Numbered from the stretch's first letter, positions 40,697 to 49,565 are shown. The stretch is 64,000 nt of DNA from Agromyces lapidis (GCF_009749405.1 NZ_WBIQ01000002.1:310001-374000), one strand, 5' to 3'. Made by a program: numbers and translations. The notes: a model not told the origin generated them from the letters alone.

Positions 40697-40733
40697 GCTT
40701 GGTTAGTAACACCCAGGACGTTACAAACCAAGC
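40697..40733 (+). other. Strong stem-loop after the tRNA-like RNA
   Basis: GCTTGGTT-A-GTAAC, 9-nt loop, GTTAC-A-AACCAAGC: 13 pairs with one A/A mismatch. No T-run follows, so it may be a processing or protection element rather than a simple terminator. Confidence 0.7.
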
Positions 40734-40761
40734 ACGCAACCAAACCTAAGAGACAGCACTG

Positions 40762-40791
40762 ATGACAAACACGTCACCCCTCTGCCACAAT
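40762..40791 (+). promoter_or_regulatory. Promoter for the DUF2510 gene
   Basis: ATGACA (40762-40767), 18 bp, CACAAT (40786-40791); the start codon at 40798 would be at or near the transcript start. The -10 is identical to that at 35611. Confidence 0.45.
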
Positions 40792-40797
40792 GCGACC

Positions 40798-41136
40798 ATG
40801 ACCACCACACAGCAAGCACCCGCAGGCTGGTATCCAGACCCCGAACACACAGGGCAGATGCGATGGTGGGACGGCAACCAATGGGCAGCACCACAACCCG
40901 CCCCCATACCCGCGAAGAACACGCCCGCGCTCGTGGGCACCATCATCGGTGGGGCTGCGATCCTGTTCATCTGGGCACCCGTCATCGCATGGGCACTGGC
41001 ACTCACAGCCATGGTGTTCGCAACAGTAGGCAACCACAAGTCGCGCACCATCCGAGTAGGTAGAGGGCTGGCGTTCATCGGCCTCACGCTCGCGACCATC
41101 GCAGTAGTGGTCAGCATCATCATGCTCACCCTCTGA
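40798..41136 (+). CDS. DUF2510 membrane protein
   Basis: 112 residues: an N-terminal DUF2510 motif AGWYPDPEHTGQMRWWDGNQWA, then a proline-rich linker and two membrane helices (about 45-75 and 90-112). It has its own promoter and a stem-loop behind it, so it is isolated from neighbours and could be expressed in the lysogen. Start may instead be the ATG at 40762. Superinfection exclusion is a plausible but untested role. Confidence 0.72.
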   Translation: MTTTQQAPAGWYPDPEHTGQMRWWDGNQWAAPQPAPIPAKNTPALVGTIIGGAAILFIWAPVIAWALALTAMVFATVGNHKSRTIRVGRGLAFIGLTLATIAVVVSIIMLTL

Positions 41137-41151
41137 GCCACACCGCCCTCG

Positions 41152-41181
41152 CAACCCCTACACCTCACGGTGTGGGGGTTG
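41152..41181 (+). terminator. Stem-loop behind the DUF2510 gene
   Basis: CAACCCCTACACC-TCAC-GGTGTGGGGGTTG, 13 pairs. It is followed by TCTGCGTTAAGAGG, a version of the leader word seen before several late genes. Confidence 0.7.
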
Positions 41182-41203
41182 TCTGCGTTAAGAGGGGGTA
41201 GCC

Positions 41204-41500
41204 ATGGGTGACCCCCGCAAGACCAGGCGCTACCAACAATGCGTGCGCAACCTCAAAGCACAGGGCGACGCATACTGTTGGCGAGGATGCGGCACATACC
41301 TGTACGCCAACGCACCATGGCCGCACCCACAATGCATGACCCTCGGGCACATCATCGCCCTCGAGGATGACCCCTCACTGTTCTATGAGGCGAGTAACCA
41401 CGCCCCCGAGTGCATCAAATGCAACATGGGTGACGGTGCACGACGCACAAACCGCAAACGCAAAGGCGAGTCGACCTCTCATCGCTCCCGAATTTTTTAG
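41204..41500 (+). CDS. HNH endonuclease of the packaging module
   Basis: 98 residues; CWRGCGTYL, LGHIIALEDDPSLFYEASNHAPECIKCNM is an HNH motif with flanking zinc Cys. Phages with cos ends usually have an HNH protein next to the small terminase that is needed for cleavage. AGAGGGGG precedes the ATG. Confidence 0.85.
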   Translation: MGDPRKTRRYQQCVRNLKAQGDAYCWRGCGTYLYANAPWPHPQCMTLGHIIALEDDPSLFYEASNHAPECIKCNMGDGARRTNRKRKGESTSHRSRIF

Positions 41501-41578
41501 CGATTCGATGCACAGAAGACCGCGCCCTCTTCACTTTTCTATCTACCACGTTTTTCCACCACCAAGGGAGGTGCGCTG

Positions 41579-41875
41579 ATGGTTGCGCGTAAGAACCTCC
41601 GAGCGGTCGAAGACGACGAGAAGGCGATCCCGACAAAGTCGGTGTCCCAGGCTGCGGCCACAGGTGATCATCGGTCTCTGCTGGTGGCGATGCGGGAGCG
41701 GATTGCTAGGGCCGTGTCTGACCCGGAGTGTCCGCCTCGTGATCTGGCTTCGTTGACGCGTCGCTTGCAGGACATTTCGAAGGAAATCGGGGCGATCGAC
41801 CTTCGCGCTAAGGAGGCAGGAGCGGATGCTGCCGACGTCGCAGCGGACGAAGACTGGTCCGCCGAAGCTCTCTGA
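41579..41875 (+). CDS. terS: Terminase small subunit
   Basis: 98 residues, mostly helical (LLVAMRERIARAVSDPECPPRDLASLTRRL), directly before and overlapping the large terminase by 50 bp. GGGAGGTG precedes the ATG. Position and the DPxxPxRDLAxL motif fit small terminases of HK97-like actinophages. Confidence 0.8.
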   Translation: MVARKNLRAVEDDEKAIPTKSVSQAAATGDHRSLLVAMRERIARAVSDPECPPRDLASLTRRLQDISKEIGAIDLRAKEAGADAADVAADEDWSAEAL

Positions 41876-43280
41876 TCTGGCGAAGCATTTGCATGTGCCG
41901 ACTGACATTACGTCGACCGGTTGGCCGGCTGTTCGGAAGACTTGTGTCGAGAAGCTGGGCGCGAAGTTCGATCCGTGGCAGGACGGTGCCGGTCGTGTGA
42001 TGCTCGCCAAGCGGTCGGACGGCAACCTTGCGGCGATGATCGATGGCGTCGGCATGTCGCTGCCTCGGCAGGTTGGCAAGACTCACCTGGTCGGCTACAC
42101 GGTGTTCGCGTTGTGTGTGAACATTCCGGGTCTCCTGGTTATCTGGACGGCGCACCACTCGGCCACGTCGAGTGAGACGTTCCTGTCGATGCAGGGCATG
42201 GCGCAGCGGGAGAAGGTCGCGCCTCACATCAAGCAGGTGTACACGGGGTCGGGTGATGAGGAGATCCGTTTCCACAATGGTTCGCGGATTCTGTTCGGTG
42301 CGCGGGAGCGTGGCTTCGGTCGAGGCATTCCGGGCGTGGACATTCTGATTTTCGATGAGGCGCAGATCCTCTCCGACAAGGCGATGTCGAACATGCTCGC
42401 GACGATGAATACTTCGGCGTTCGGGTTGCAGCTCTACATTGGTACGCCTCCGAAGCCGGAGGACATGTCGGAGTCGTTCAAGCGGATGCGTCGTGAGGCG
42501 TTGGCTGGCACGCTCGCTGATGGGGCTTGGATTGAGTTTGGTGCGGATGAGGACGCCAGCCCTGATGACAGGAAGCAGTGGGCGAAGGCGAATCCGTCGT
42601 ATCCGAAGAGGACTCCCGCGGAGTCGATTCTTCGGTTGAAGCGGAAGCTGACTGCGAGTGACTTTTCTCGTGAGGGTTTGGGTATTTGGGATGACGATTC
42701 GTCAGATGCTGAGTTCCCGAACTGGGCTGACGCGAAGGTGTCTATCGATGCGTTGACTGGGTCTCCGGTGGTTGCACTTGATGTCCGTATGGGATTGAAG
42801 CAGTCTGTGTCGCTCGTGGCGGTAGGGGATTCGACCGAGGGTGTTGTTGGCACCGTCAGTTTGTATGAGCAGCGTGCTGGCGCTCAGTGGTCTGATGCTG
42901 AGGTTGTCGGCTGGGTTGTCGCGGAGCTTGAGCAGCGGGGCGTCGCGCGTCTCGTTGTTGACGAGTATGGCGAGAATGGCCCGCTGATTCCTTTGCTTGA
43001 GCAGGCCGGTATCAAGGTTGTGCGTTTGAAGACGCGGGACATGCGTGACGCGTGCATGGGTATCCATACTGCGTTCCTGAATGGGCAGGTGAAGCATCTC
43101 GGCGAAGGCCCGTTGGATACGGCTGTGCATGGGGCGCGGCGTCGTAAGTCGATGGAGGGCTGGTTGTGGTCACGGCTGAAATCTGTGACCGATATTGGCC
43201 CGTTGATGGCGTTCGCAGCAGCATGGTGGGTTTTGACCTCGGGCGACGCTGAATATGACGTGATGGATTCGTTCTACTAG
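41826..43280 (+). CDS. terL: Terminase large subunit
   Basis: 484 residues. ATPase: SLPRQVGKTH (Walker A), DILIFDEAQ (Walker B) and the coupling GTPPKPEDM. Nuclease: VALDVRMGLKQS and VVDEYGENG supply the RNase-H-like Asp residues. Packages DNA into the prohead and cuts it. Its ATG lies inside the small subunit gene. Confidence 0.93.
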   Translation: MLPTSQRTKTGPPKLSDLAKHLHVPTDITSTGWPAVRKTCVEKLGAKFDPWQDGAGRVMLAKRSDGNLAAMIDGVGMSLPRQVGKTHLVGYTVFALCVNIPGLLVIWTAHHSATSSETFLSMQGMAQREKVAPHIKQVYTGSGDEEIRFHNGSRILFGARERGFGRGIPGVDILIFDEAQILSDKAMSNMLATMNTSAFGLQLYIGTPPKPEDMSESFKRMRREALAGTLADGAWIEFGADEDASPDDRKQWAKANPSYPKRTPAESILRLKRKLTASDFSREGLGIWDDDSSDAEFPNWADAKVSIDALTGSPVVALDVRMGLKQSVSLVAVGDSTEGVVGTVSLYEQRAGAQWSDAEVVGWVVAELEQRGVARLVVDEYGENGPLIPLLEQAGIKVVRLKTRDMRDACMGIHTAFLNGQVKHLGEGPLDTAVHGARRRKSMEGWLWSRLKSVTDIGPLMAFAAAWWVLTSGDAEYDVMDSFY

Positions 43281-43290
43281 GGGGTTTCGA

Positions 43291-43440
43291 GTGAGCGTGT
43301 TGACGACAGTGCTCGAGCTTCTTGGGCTTGGGCTGATCGTGCTTGGTGTGGTGTTCGTGTTCTGGCCGGCTGCGTTGGTGGTTGCTGGGGCTGGACTTCT
43401 TTGGGTGGCGCGTGGTCTGAGTAGGCGGGGGGCGGTATGA
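43291..43440 (+). CDS. Small membrane protein between terminase and portal
   Basis: 49 residues with two hydrophobic segments (LLGLGLIVLGVVFVFWPAA...). GTG start. Unknown; 4-bp overlap with the portal gene. Confidence 0.5.
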   Translation: MSVLTTVLELLGLGLIVLGVVFVFWPAALVVAGAGLLWVARGLSRRGAV

Positions 43441-44588
43441 GCATCCTCTTCGGTAAGCCTTCTGTGGAGCAGCGTTCGGTTTCGTTTCAGGATGTTTGGG
43501 GGTCTGGCGGGTCGACGACTCGTGGTGTGAATCCGTTGTCGATCGTTCCTGTGTATTCGGCGACTGGGTTGATTGCGGATCAGTTTGCGTCGTCGCCGTG
43601 TTCGGTGTTCGACAAGGGTGATTCGGATGTGCCGGTGCGGGCGAAGGAGCAGCCGCAGTTGGTTCGTGATCCTGGTGTGAACGGGTTGGATATTTACTCG
43701 TGGAAGCATCAGGCGATTTCGTCGGCGTTGCTTCGGGGCAACGCGTACGGCTACATCTTGGCGTGGGATAAGCGGGGTGTTCCGTCGAGTGTTGTGTGGT
43801 TGAACCCGAACGATGTTGATGTTGATGAGTCGGGTTCGTCTCCGGTGTTTCTGTTCAAGGGGAATGTGATTCCTCGGGAGCGGCTGATTCATGTGCCGGC
43901 GTATGTGCAGGCTGGGTCGATTGTCGGGTTGTCGCCGTTGGCGTTGTTCAAGGCGCAGATTGAGACGGCGGATGCGGCGCAGACGTATGGCAAGACGTGG
44001 TTCAAGCGGGGCGGAATTCCTTCGGGTGTGTTGAAGAACACGCAGAAGGCGTTGCTGCCGGCGCAGGCGCAGGAGGCTAAGTCTCGGTTCAAGGCGTCGG
44101 TTTCGTCGTCTGACCCGTTTGTGACGGGCATGGATTGGTCGTATGAGGCGATTGCGATTCCTGGTTCGGAGGTGCAGTTCATTTCGGCGTTGAAGTTGAC
44201 GGCGAATCAGTGGGCTGCGATCTATCGGGTTGCGCCTGAGGATGTGGGCGGCGAGTCGTCTGGTTCGTCGTTGACGTACAAGTCGCTTGAGCAGGATCAG
44301 ATCAAGTTTGCGATGCGGACGATGCGTCCGTGGACGACACGGTTTGAGGCTGTCCTGGACCGGTACTTGTTTGGGTCGCAGTATGTGCGGTTCAACTTGG
44401 ATGCTTCTGCTCGAGCGGATCTGACGACGCGTATGGCTGCCCATAAGACGGCCATCGATGCGGGTGTTGAGACGGTTGATGAGGCTCGAGCGCTTGAGGA
44501 GCGTGCACCGCTGACAGATGAGCAGTGGGCGCAGTTCCAATCTATGAGAAGTAAGGCACCGCAGACCGGGGGAGGCACCGATGCGTGA
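43437..44588 (+). CDS. Portal protein (HK97 family)
   Basis: 383 residues. ISSALLRGNAYGYILAWDKRG, HVPAYVQAGSIVGLSPLALFKAQI and the C-terminal IYRVAPEDVGGES...LEQDQIKFAMRTMRPWTTRFE are typical HK97 gp3-type portals. Ten of the first 14 leucine codons are TTG. It overlaps the protease gene by 8 bp. Confidence 0.9.
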   Translation: MSILFGKPSVEQRSVSFQDVWGSGGSTTRGVNPLSIVPVYSATGLIADQFASSPCSVFDKGDSDVPVRAKEQPQLVRDPGVNGLDIYSWKHQAISSALLRGNAYGYILAWDKRGVPSSVVWLNPNDVDVDESGSSPVFLFKGNVIPRERLIHVPAYVQAGSIVGLSPLALFKAQIETADAAQTYGKTWFKRGGIPSGVLKNTQKALLPAQAQEAKSRFKASVSSSDPFVTGMDWSYEAIAIPGSEVQFISALKLTANQWAAIYRVAPEDVGGESSGSSLTYKSLEQDQIKFAMRTMRPWTTRFEAVLDRYLFGSQYVRFNLDASARADLTTRMAAHKTAIDAGVETVDEARALEERAPLTDEQWAQFQSMRSKAPQTGGGTDA

Positions 44589-45273
44589 TCTTGAGATGCG
44601 GCACGTGTCGCAACCTGTTGAGTTCCGTTCGGCGGATGATGGGCCTGGAACGTTGGACGGGTACGCGATCGTGTTCAACAAGTATTCGCAGAACCTGGGT
44701 GGGTTCGTTGAGCGGGTTGATCCGTCTGCTGCGACGAAGTCCGTTTCCGACAAGCTGCCTGTGGTGGCTCGCTACAACCATGACGACAACTTCCTGCTTG
44801 GCACGATCGAGGCCGGCACGTTGCGGCTCGAGGTTGATGACGTGGGGGTGCGGTACATCGTGGATCTGCCGGATACGTCTGCGGGTCGTGATGTTGCGGC
44901 GCTCGCGAAGCGTGGTGACCTCCGGTATTCGTCGTTCGCGTTCCACACTCTTGAAGATGAGTGGGGTGTGACCGAGCAGGGGTTCCCGTTGCGGACTCTG
45001 CGCAGTATCCAGCTGGTGGACGTTGCCCCGGTTGTGAATCCCGCGTACCGGGATTCGACGGTGGGTGTTCGGTCGTTGGCTGAGCATCTGCATATTGAGG
45101 TTGATGCGGTTGCGGCTGCGTCGACTGAGGAGCTTCGGTCGCTGTTGTCTGGCGAGCCGGTTGAGTCGCCCGTTGAGGTTCGGGCAGAAGAGCAGGAGGA
45201 AGAGGGGCAGAGCGAAACTCACCCTTCGATTTCTTTGCGTCAGCGCCTTTTGGAGCTGGACAACCTCAAGTAG
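44581..45273 (+). CDS. Prohead maturation protease
   Basis: 230 residues of the HK97 gp4/U35 type: EFRSADDGPGTLDGYAIVFN, VARYNHDDNFLLGTI with catalytic His, and GDLRYSSFAFH with catalytic Ser. The C-terminal 60 residues are a charged helix that could serve as scaffold. Cuts the capsid protein's N-terminal domain during assembly. Confidence 0.88.
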   Translation: MRDLEMRHVSQPVEFRSADDGPGTLDGYAIVFNKYSQNLGGFVERVDPSAATKSVSDKLPVVARYNHDDNFLLGTIEAGTLRLEVDDVGVRYIVDLPDTSAGRDVAALAKRGDLRYSSFAFHTLEDEWGVTEQGFPLRTLRSIQLVDVAPVVNPAYRDSTVGVRSLAEHLHIEVDAVAAASTEELRSLLSGEPVESPVEVRAEEQEEEGQSETHPSISLRQRLLELDNLK

Positions 45274-45320
45274 CACGTGAGCAGGTAGACGACCACTCGC
45301 AAACCCCTTCATTCATTTAG

Positions 45321-45353
45321 ACGCCCCTTGAGGGGCGTTTTGCATTTAAGGAG
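45321..45353 (+). promoter_or_regulatory. Stem-loop leader of the capsid gene
   Basis: ACGCCCC-TTGA-GGGGCGT plus TTTT, then GCATTTAAGGAG giving the ribosome site 6 nt before the TTG start. Same build as the leaders at 54873 and 56795. It can act as a partial terminator and as a 5' end stabiliser for the capsid message. Confidence 0.7.
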
Positions 45354-45359
45354 ATCACA

Positions 45360-46556
45360 TTGAGTGATTTGGCGAAGCACCTGCTTGAGCAGCGTGCGAA
45401 CACTTGGGAGCAGGCTAAGGCTCTGCTCGACAACGCGGCGGAACAGAAGCGTGACCTGACCGCGGAAGAGAACGTGCAGTACGACCGGATGACGGCTGAC
45501 ATTGAGTCGCTTCGTTCGCGTGCGGACAAGCTCGTTGAGGATGAGGCGAACTCGGAGGCTGCCGCGGCGTCGCTGCGTTCGCTTGCTAAGGTTCCTGAGC
45601 GTCGCGAGGTTGTCCCGACCGAAAACGAGGAGCTTCGCAAGTTCCTCTCGGGCGAGGTCAAGGCGTACGAACTCCGTGCACTGTCGAAGGGCACCGCAAC
45701 GGCTGGTGGCAACACCGTGCCTACGTCGTTCCGTTCGCAGCTCTGGGAGCACCTGGTTGAGACTGCAACCCTCATGGGTGGCGGTGCAACCATCTGGACG
45801 ACTGACTCTGGTGAGTCGTTCGAGGTTCCGATCACGCTGACCCACGGTGCCGCTGCTGCGGTCTCTGAGGGTGTCGCGATTGCCGGCACCGACCCGACGT
45901 TCTCGAAGCGCACTCTTGGTGCGTTCAAGTTCGGCCAGCTCATCAAGGTGTCGCGTGAACTCGTTGAGGACACTGGTGTCGACCTTGAGGGTTACCTTGC
46001 CCGTGCTGTGGGTCGCAACATTGGTAACGCGTTCGGCGCGAAGCTGATCTCTGGTGTTGGTACCACGGAGCCGACCGGTATCACCGTGTCGTCGACGCTG
46101 GGCAAGACGGGTTCGGCTTCGGTCGCGGGTGTTCCTAACCTGGACGATCTGATCGACCTGTTCTACTCGGTGACGCCCCCGTACCGTAACCAGTCGACGG
46201 CCAAGTGGCTGTTGAAGGACTCGACGGCTGCGGTTATCCGCAAGTTCCGTGAGGGCGCGGGCACCGGCCAGTACCTCTGGCAGCCCTCGGTTATCGCCGG
46301 CCAGCCTGACTTGCTTCTCTCGAAGCCGGTTCTGACTGACCCGAACGTCGCGGGCACTGGCCTTGCGGCGAAGTCGGTTCTGTTCGGTGACCTGTCGGCG
46401 TACGCGGTGCGTGTCGTCAACGGGATCAAGTTCGAGCGTTCGGACGAGTTCGCGTTCGACACCGACCAGATCACGTTCCGTGCGACGATCCGCGGCGATG
46501 GTCTGCTCGTCGACCAGACGGGTGCTGTGAAGCACTTCATCGGTAACGCGGCTTGA
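45360..46556 (+). CDS. Major capsid protein (HK97 fold)
   Basis: 398 residues; TTG start with AAGGAG upstream. The first ~95 residues are a coiled-coil delta (scaffold) domain removed by the protease; the rest has the HK97 hallmarks GGNTVPTSFRSQLWEHL, FSKRTLGAFKFGQLIKVSRELVED and LLGRPV-like LLLSKPVLTD. Strong leader and terminator on either side fit high expression. Confidence 0.93.
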   Translation: MSDLAKHLLEQRANTWEQAKALLDNAAEQKRDLTAEENVQYDRMTADIESLRSRADKLVEDEANSEAAAASLRSLAKVPERREVVPTENEELRKFLSGEVKAYELRALSKGTATAGGNTVPTSFRSQLWEHLVETATLMGGGATIWTTDSGESFEVPITLTHGAAAAVSEGVAIAGTDPTFSKRTLGAFKFGQLIKVSRELVEDTGVDLEGYLARAVGRNIGNAFGAKLISGVGTTEPTGITVSSTLGKTGSASVAGVPNLDDLIDLFYSVTPPYRNQSTAKWLLKDSTAAVIRKFREGAGTGQYLWQPSVIAGQPDLLLSKPVLTDPNVAGTGLAAKSVLFGDLSAYAVRVVNGIKFERSDEFAFDTDQITFRATIRGDGLLVDQTGAVKHFIGNAA

Positions 46557-46570
46557 TCTAGTTCGGTTCT

Positions 46571-46602
46571 GGTGTGGGGGCGGCTTCGGTCGCCCCCACA
46601 CC
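46571..46602 (+). terminator. Strong stem-loop after the capsid gene
   Basis: GGTGTGGGGGCG-GCTTCGGT-CGCCCCCACACC, 12 perfect pairs, followed by GTTTCC. Probably lowers expression of the genes behind it. Confidence 0.8.
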
Positions 46603-46631
46603 GTTTCCTAAGACTTCGAGGAGATGGCGGA

Positions 46632-46853
46632 ATGCCGAAGGTTGAAATGGTCGTCCTGATCAGTGGGACGCGGAACGGTGTTGATTGGCCTGCTGTTGGT
46701 GGGTTCATCGATGTGCCGGCGCAGGAAGCTGCGGAGTTGATTGCGAACGGTTTTGCTCGCGCCCCGGAGGGTAAGTCTGCTGAATCGGAGAAGGCGACTG
46801 CGCGGCGTAAGCCTGAGCAGCGTGGCGGGCTTACGAAGGCGTCCCTCGGATGA
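46632..46853 (+). CDS. Small head protein
   Basis: 73 residues; VEMVVLISGTRNGVDWPAVGGFIDVPAQEAAELIANGFA is shared by small proteins placed after the capsid gene in many actinophages; possibly decoration or head-completion. Overlaps the next gene by 4 bp. Confidence 0.6.
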   Translation: MPKVEMVVLISGTRNGVDWPAVGGFIDVPAQEAAELIANGFARAPEGKSAESEKATARRKPEQRGGLTKASLG

Positions 46854-47410
46854 CGGTTATCGAGGGCGGCCTGATCACCCTCGAGTACGCCCGCGAGGGG
46901 TTGAATTTCAAGTCTGCTGATGCGACGCGTGATGCGGATCTGACTACGTATGTGCAGGCTGCGACGCCTGTGATTGAGTCGCTTGTTGGTCCTGTGTTGC
47001 CGGTGACGCGCACTAAGCGGTTCGCGGGCGGCAACGTCGCTGTCGTGCTGCCTGAGGTTGCGTTGACGATCGTCGAGGTTGCTGAGGATGGTGTCGCGAC
47101 CACAGATTTCGTGTTCGATTCGGACGCGAACGTTGTGTACGCGGGCGATCCTGCTGGGTCGCGGTCTTTCGTCGATGGGGTGCTTGCCGTGTCGGTTGAG
47201 TACACCGCTGGTTTCGCGTCGGTCCCGTTGACGTTGCAGTTGGCTGCGCGCGAGTTGGTGCGTCATTGGTGGCAGCAGGGGAAGCAGTCGAACCGTCCTG
47301 CGTTCGATGACGTGCCTGATGCTGTTGCTGGTGTCCCGTTGGGGTTTGCGGTGCCGCGTCGTGTTGTTGAGCTGTGTCAGCCGTATGTGAGAGTGCCGGG
47401 GTTCATCTGA
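46850..47410 (+). CDS. Head-tail connector (gp6/adaptor type)
   Basis: 186 residues: helical start (TRDADLTTYVQAATPVIESLVGPVL), beta middle, and the helical tail VPLTLQLAARELVRHWWQQGKQ that is common to HK97 gp6-like connectors. Sits next in the expected order. Confidence 0.75.
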   Translation: MTVIEGGLITLEYAREGLNFKSADATRDADLTTYVQAATPVIESLVGPVLPVTRTKRFAGGNVAVVLPEVALTIVEVAEDGVATTDFVFDSDANVVYAGDPAGSRSFVDGVLAVSVEYTAGFASVPLTLQLAARELVRHWWQQGKQSNRPAFDDVPDAVAGVPLGFAVPRRVVELCQPYVRVPGFI

Positions 47411-47868
47411 TGGGTACTGCTACTGCTGCGTATGAGGTGAAGAACGCACTCTATGACGCCGCGTCTACGTTGTTCGCTGCGGATGATGTTGTTGTGTCGT
47501 GGGGGTTCCCGATCGCACGTGACTTTGACGACTATGTCGTGTTCACGGGGATGCGTACGGAGCAGGAGCCGGGGCCGATGGGTGCCAGGCGCGCCCGTAA
47601 CGAGAACGTGTTCATCACTGCGTCGTTTGATTTCTTCCGTGCGGGTGAGGCCGATGATGACCGGGTTGTCACGGATGCTGCGGTTGATGCCGTTCGCCGG
47701 CTCGAGGAGTACGTGCGTGTCACCGACACGACCCTCGGGGGGCTTTGTGAGTGGTGCTTTCTTGAGTCGATTGATTCGGAAGGTTTCACCGATATGGGGA
47801 TGCTCGCGCGAGGCCGTCAGGCTGTCGTCGAAGTGGTGTTCCACGCGTTTGTTCGGATTACGAGCTAG
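47410..47868 (+). CDS. Tail terminator / head-closure protein
   Basis: 152 residues. The pattern KNALYDAASTLFAADDVVVSWGFP ... VFHAFVRITS matches small tail-completion proteins that lie between connector and major tail genes. ATG overlaps the previous stop. Confidence 0.65.
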   Translation: MGTATAAYEVKNALYDAASTLFAADDVVVSWGFPIARDFDDYVVFTGMRTEQEPGPMGARRARNENVFITASFDFFRAGEADDDRVVTDAAVDAVRRLEEYVRVTDTTLGGLCEWCFLESIDSEGFTDMGMLARGRQAVVEVVFHAFVRITS

Positions 47869-47876
47869 GGGGCCTT

Positions 47877-48044
47877 GTGAGGCTGGTTCATAAGTCGCCG
47901 TTTGGCGCATTGGAAATTGTTGGTGTGCCGGGGCGTCATGAACCGGGGGAGCCGTTCGAGGTGTCGGAAGAGCAGGCCGAAAGTCTGCTCGAGCAGGCCG
48001 ACTTGTACGCAGTGTTCGTTGAGCCGAAGGGGAAGAAGGCATGA
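47877..48044 (+). CDS. Small head/tail-region protein
   Basis: 55 residues; GTG start; EPGEPFEVSEEQAESLLEQADLYAV is a recurring short phage module. Unknown function; 4-bp overlap with the major tail gene. Confidence 0.55.
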   Translation: MRLVHKSPFGALEIVGVPGRHEPGEPFEVSEEQAESLLEQADLYAVFVEPKGKKA

Positions 48045-49060
48045 CCACACAGTTGGATGCTTCTGTTGGTTTCAAGAAGGAGACCACGTTCGGCACGTAT
48101 GTGGCACCGGACAAGTTTGTTGAGCACATCTCGCAGGAATTCGCTTGGGAGCCTGAGTTCTCGGAGGGTCCGGCGTTCCGGTACGGGCGGCGTATGCAGC
48201 GTGCTGACCGGCGCGTGAAGGTGAAGGAGTCCGTCTCGGGTTCCGTTGAGGTTGAGGCGACCACGAAGTGTCTGGGCGCATTGTTCGAGGCGGCGTTGGG
48301 TGCCGCTACGTCGACGGTCGCCTCCGGTGCGGCGTACCAACAGCTCTTCACGCCGACCGCTACGGACCCGCTGCCGTCGTACACGATTCAGACGGGTGTC
48401 CCGCTGGTTGGTGGTGGCGCGAATCAGCCGGTCTCCTACCTGGGGATGGTGTGTTCTGGGTTTGAGTTGTCGGCACAGAATGGCGCGGTTCCGACGCTCA
48501 AGTTCAATTTCGTTGGCAAGGGTGCTGATACTGCGCAGTCGTTCGCGACGCCGTCGTATCCGGCATCGTATGAGCTGCTGGACTTTGTTGGGTCGTCGAT
48601 TCGAATTGGTGGGTCGGTGACGCCGCCGACGACTACTGCGCTTGCCTCGGGTGGTACTGCCGCGGCGAACGTGACTGACATTGACATGACGTTTGAGAAT
48701 GGTCTTGACGACGGCGGCTTCTACCTTGGCGGTTCCGGTAAGCGTGGTCGTAAGCCTGTTGTGGGTGCGCGAACGTTGACGGGGACGATGACGGTTGAGT
48801 ACGACTCGAACACGTTGCGGGATGCGTTCCTGAACCAGACGGACCTTGCTTTGGTGCTGAAGTTCGCTCACCCGGTTGCGATCACTGGGGCGTTCTATCC
48901 GACGTTGGAAATCACGATCCCCGTCATTCGACTTGATGGTGAGGTTCCGAAGCCGTCCGGTGACGGCGTCGTGACTCAGTCGATCGGGTTCACGGCACTT
49001 GAGGGCGCCGCGGCGCATCCCATCTATGTCGCGATTGTGACGGCTGAGACGGCGATCTGA
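48041..49060 (+). CDS. Major tail protein
   Basis: 339 residues, beta-rich. VGFKKETTFGTYVAPDKFVEH and later duplicated Ig-like or tube-domain halves (VEVEATTKCLGALFEAALG, LTGTMTVEYDSNTLRDAFLN) match actinophage tail tube proteins. Length and position fit. Confidence 0.85.
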   Translation: MTTQLDASVGFKKETTFGTYVAPDKFVEHISQEFAWEPEFSEGPAFRYGRRMQRADRRVKVKESVSGSVEVEATTKCLGALFEAALGAATSTVASGAAYQQLFTPTATDPLPSYTIQTGVPLVGGGANQPVSYLGMVCSGFELSAQNGAVPTLKFNFVGKGADTAQSFATPSYPASYELLDFVGSSIRIGGSVTPPTTTALASGGTAAANVTDIDMTFENGLDDGGFYLGGSGKRGRKPVVGARTLTGTMTVEYDSNTLRDAFLNQTDLALVLKFAHPVAITGAFYPTLEITIPVIRLDGEVPKPSGDGVVTQSIGFTALEGAAAHPIYVAIVTAETAI

Positions 49061-49548
49061 TGCCGGTTCAGGTTGTCATCGATCCGACTGTTTGGAATCG
49101 GCTCGCGGGTGACCTGAAAGCGTACGACAAGAAGTTGTATGCGCAGATGCGGAAGCGCATCCGTGATGCGGGGAAGATCGCGGTCGACAAGGTTCGTGAC
49201 GAGCTGGGTAAGCCGGCCCCGTCACGCGGCAACCATTCGGTGGGTGCGCGTGCGGGGCTGGCTGCCGGCACACGGTTCTCGTTGTCGTTTTCTGCAAAGC
49301 GTGCGGGTGTCCGCATTGTGACTTCACCTTCGCGGTTGGCTGCGGGTCACAAGGGTTTCGCTTTGGCGTACAACAAGCCGAATTGGCGTCACCCGGTGTA
49401 TGGCAGCAACGAGTGGGTGTCTCAGGAGGGCCGTCCCTATTTCGGGAAGGTCATCGGCAAGGCGCTCAACAAGGAAATTCTCGATGAGATCCAGTCGGCG
49501 ATCGATGACTCGTTGACTCTCATCTCCAAGTACGACGATGTCCTGTAG
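49060..49548 (+). CDS. HK97 gp10-like tail-completion protein
   Basis: 162 residues with an N-terminal helical MRKRIRDAGKIAVDKVRDELG and a C-terminal PYFGKVIGKALNKEILDEI, the gp10-type layout. Its place after the major tail gene, instead of before, is a mild rearrangement. Confidence 0.65.
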   Translation: MPVQVVIDPTVWNRLAGDLKAYDKKLYAQMRKRIRDAGKIAVDKVRDELGKPAPSRGNHSVGARAGLAAGTRFSLSFSAKRAGVRIVTSPSRLAAGHKGFALAYNKPNWRHPVYGSNEWVSQEGRPYFGKVIGKALNKEILDEIQSAIDDSLTLISKYDDVL

Positions 49549-49565
49549 CTAAAGGGGGAAGCACT

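Noticed and set aside
43170..44753. Minus-strand 527-codon frame opposite the portal gene
   Set aside because: Arg-rich shadow caused by the codon bias of the portal and protease genes; no protein-like pattern.
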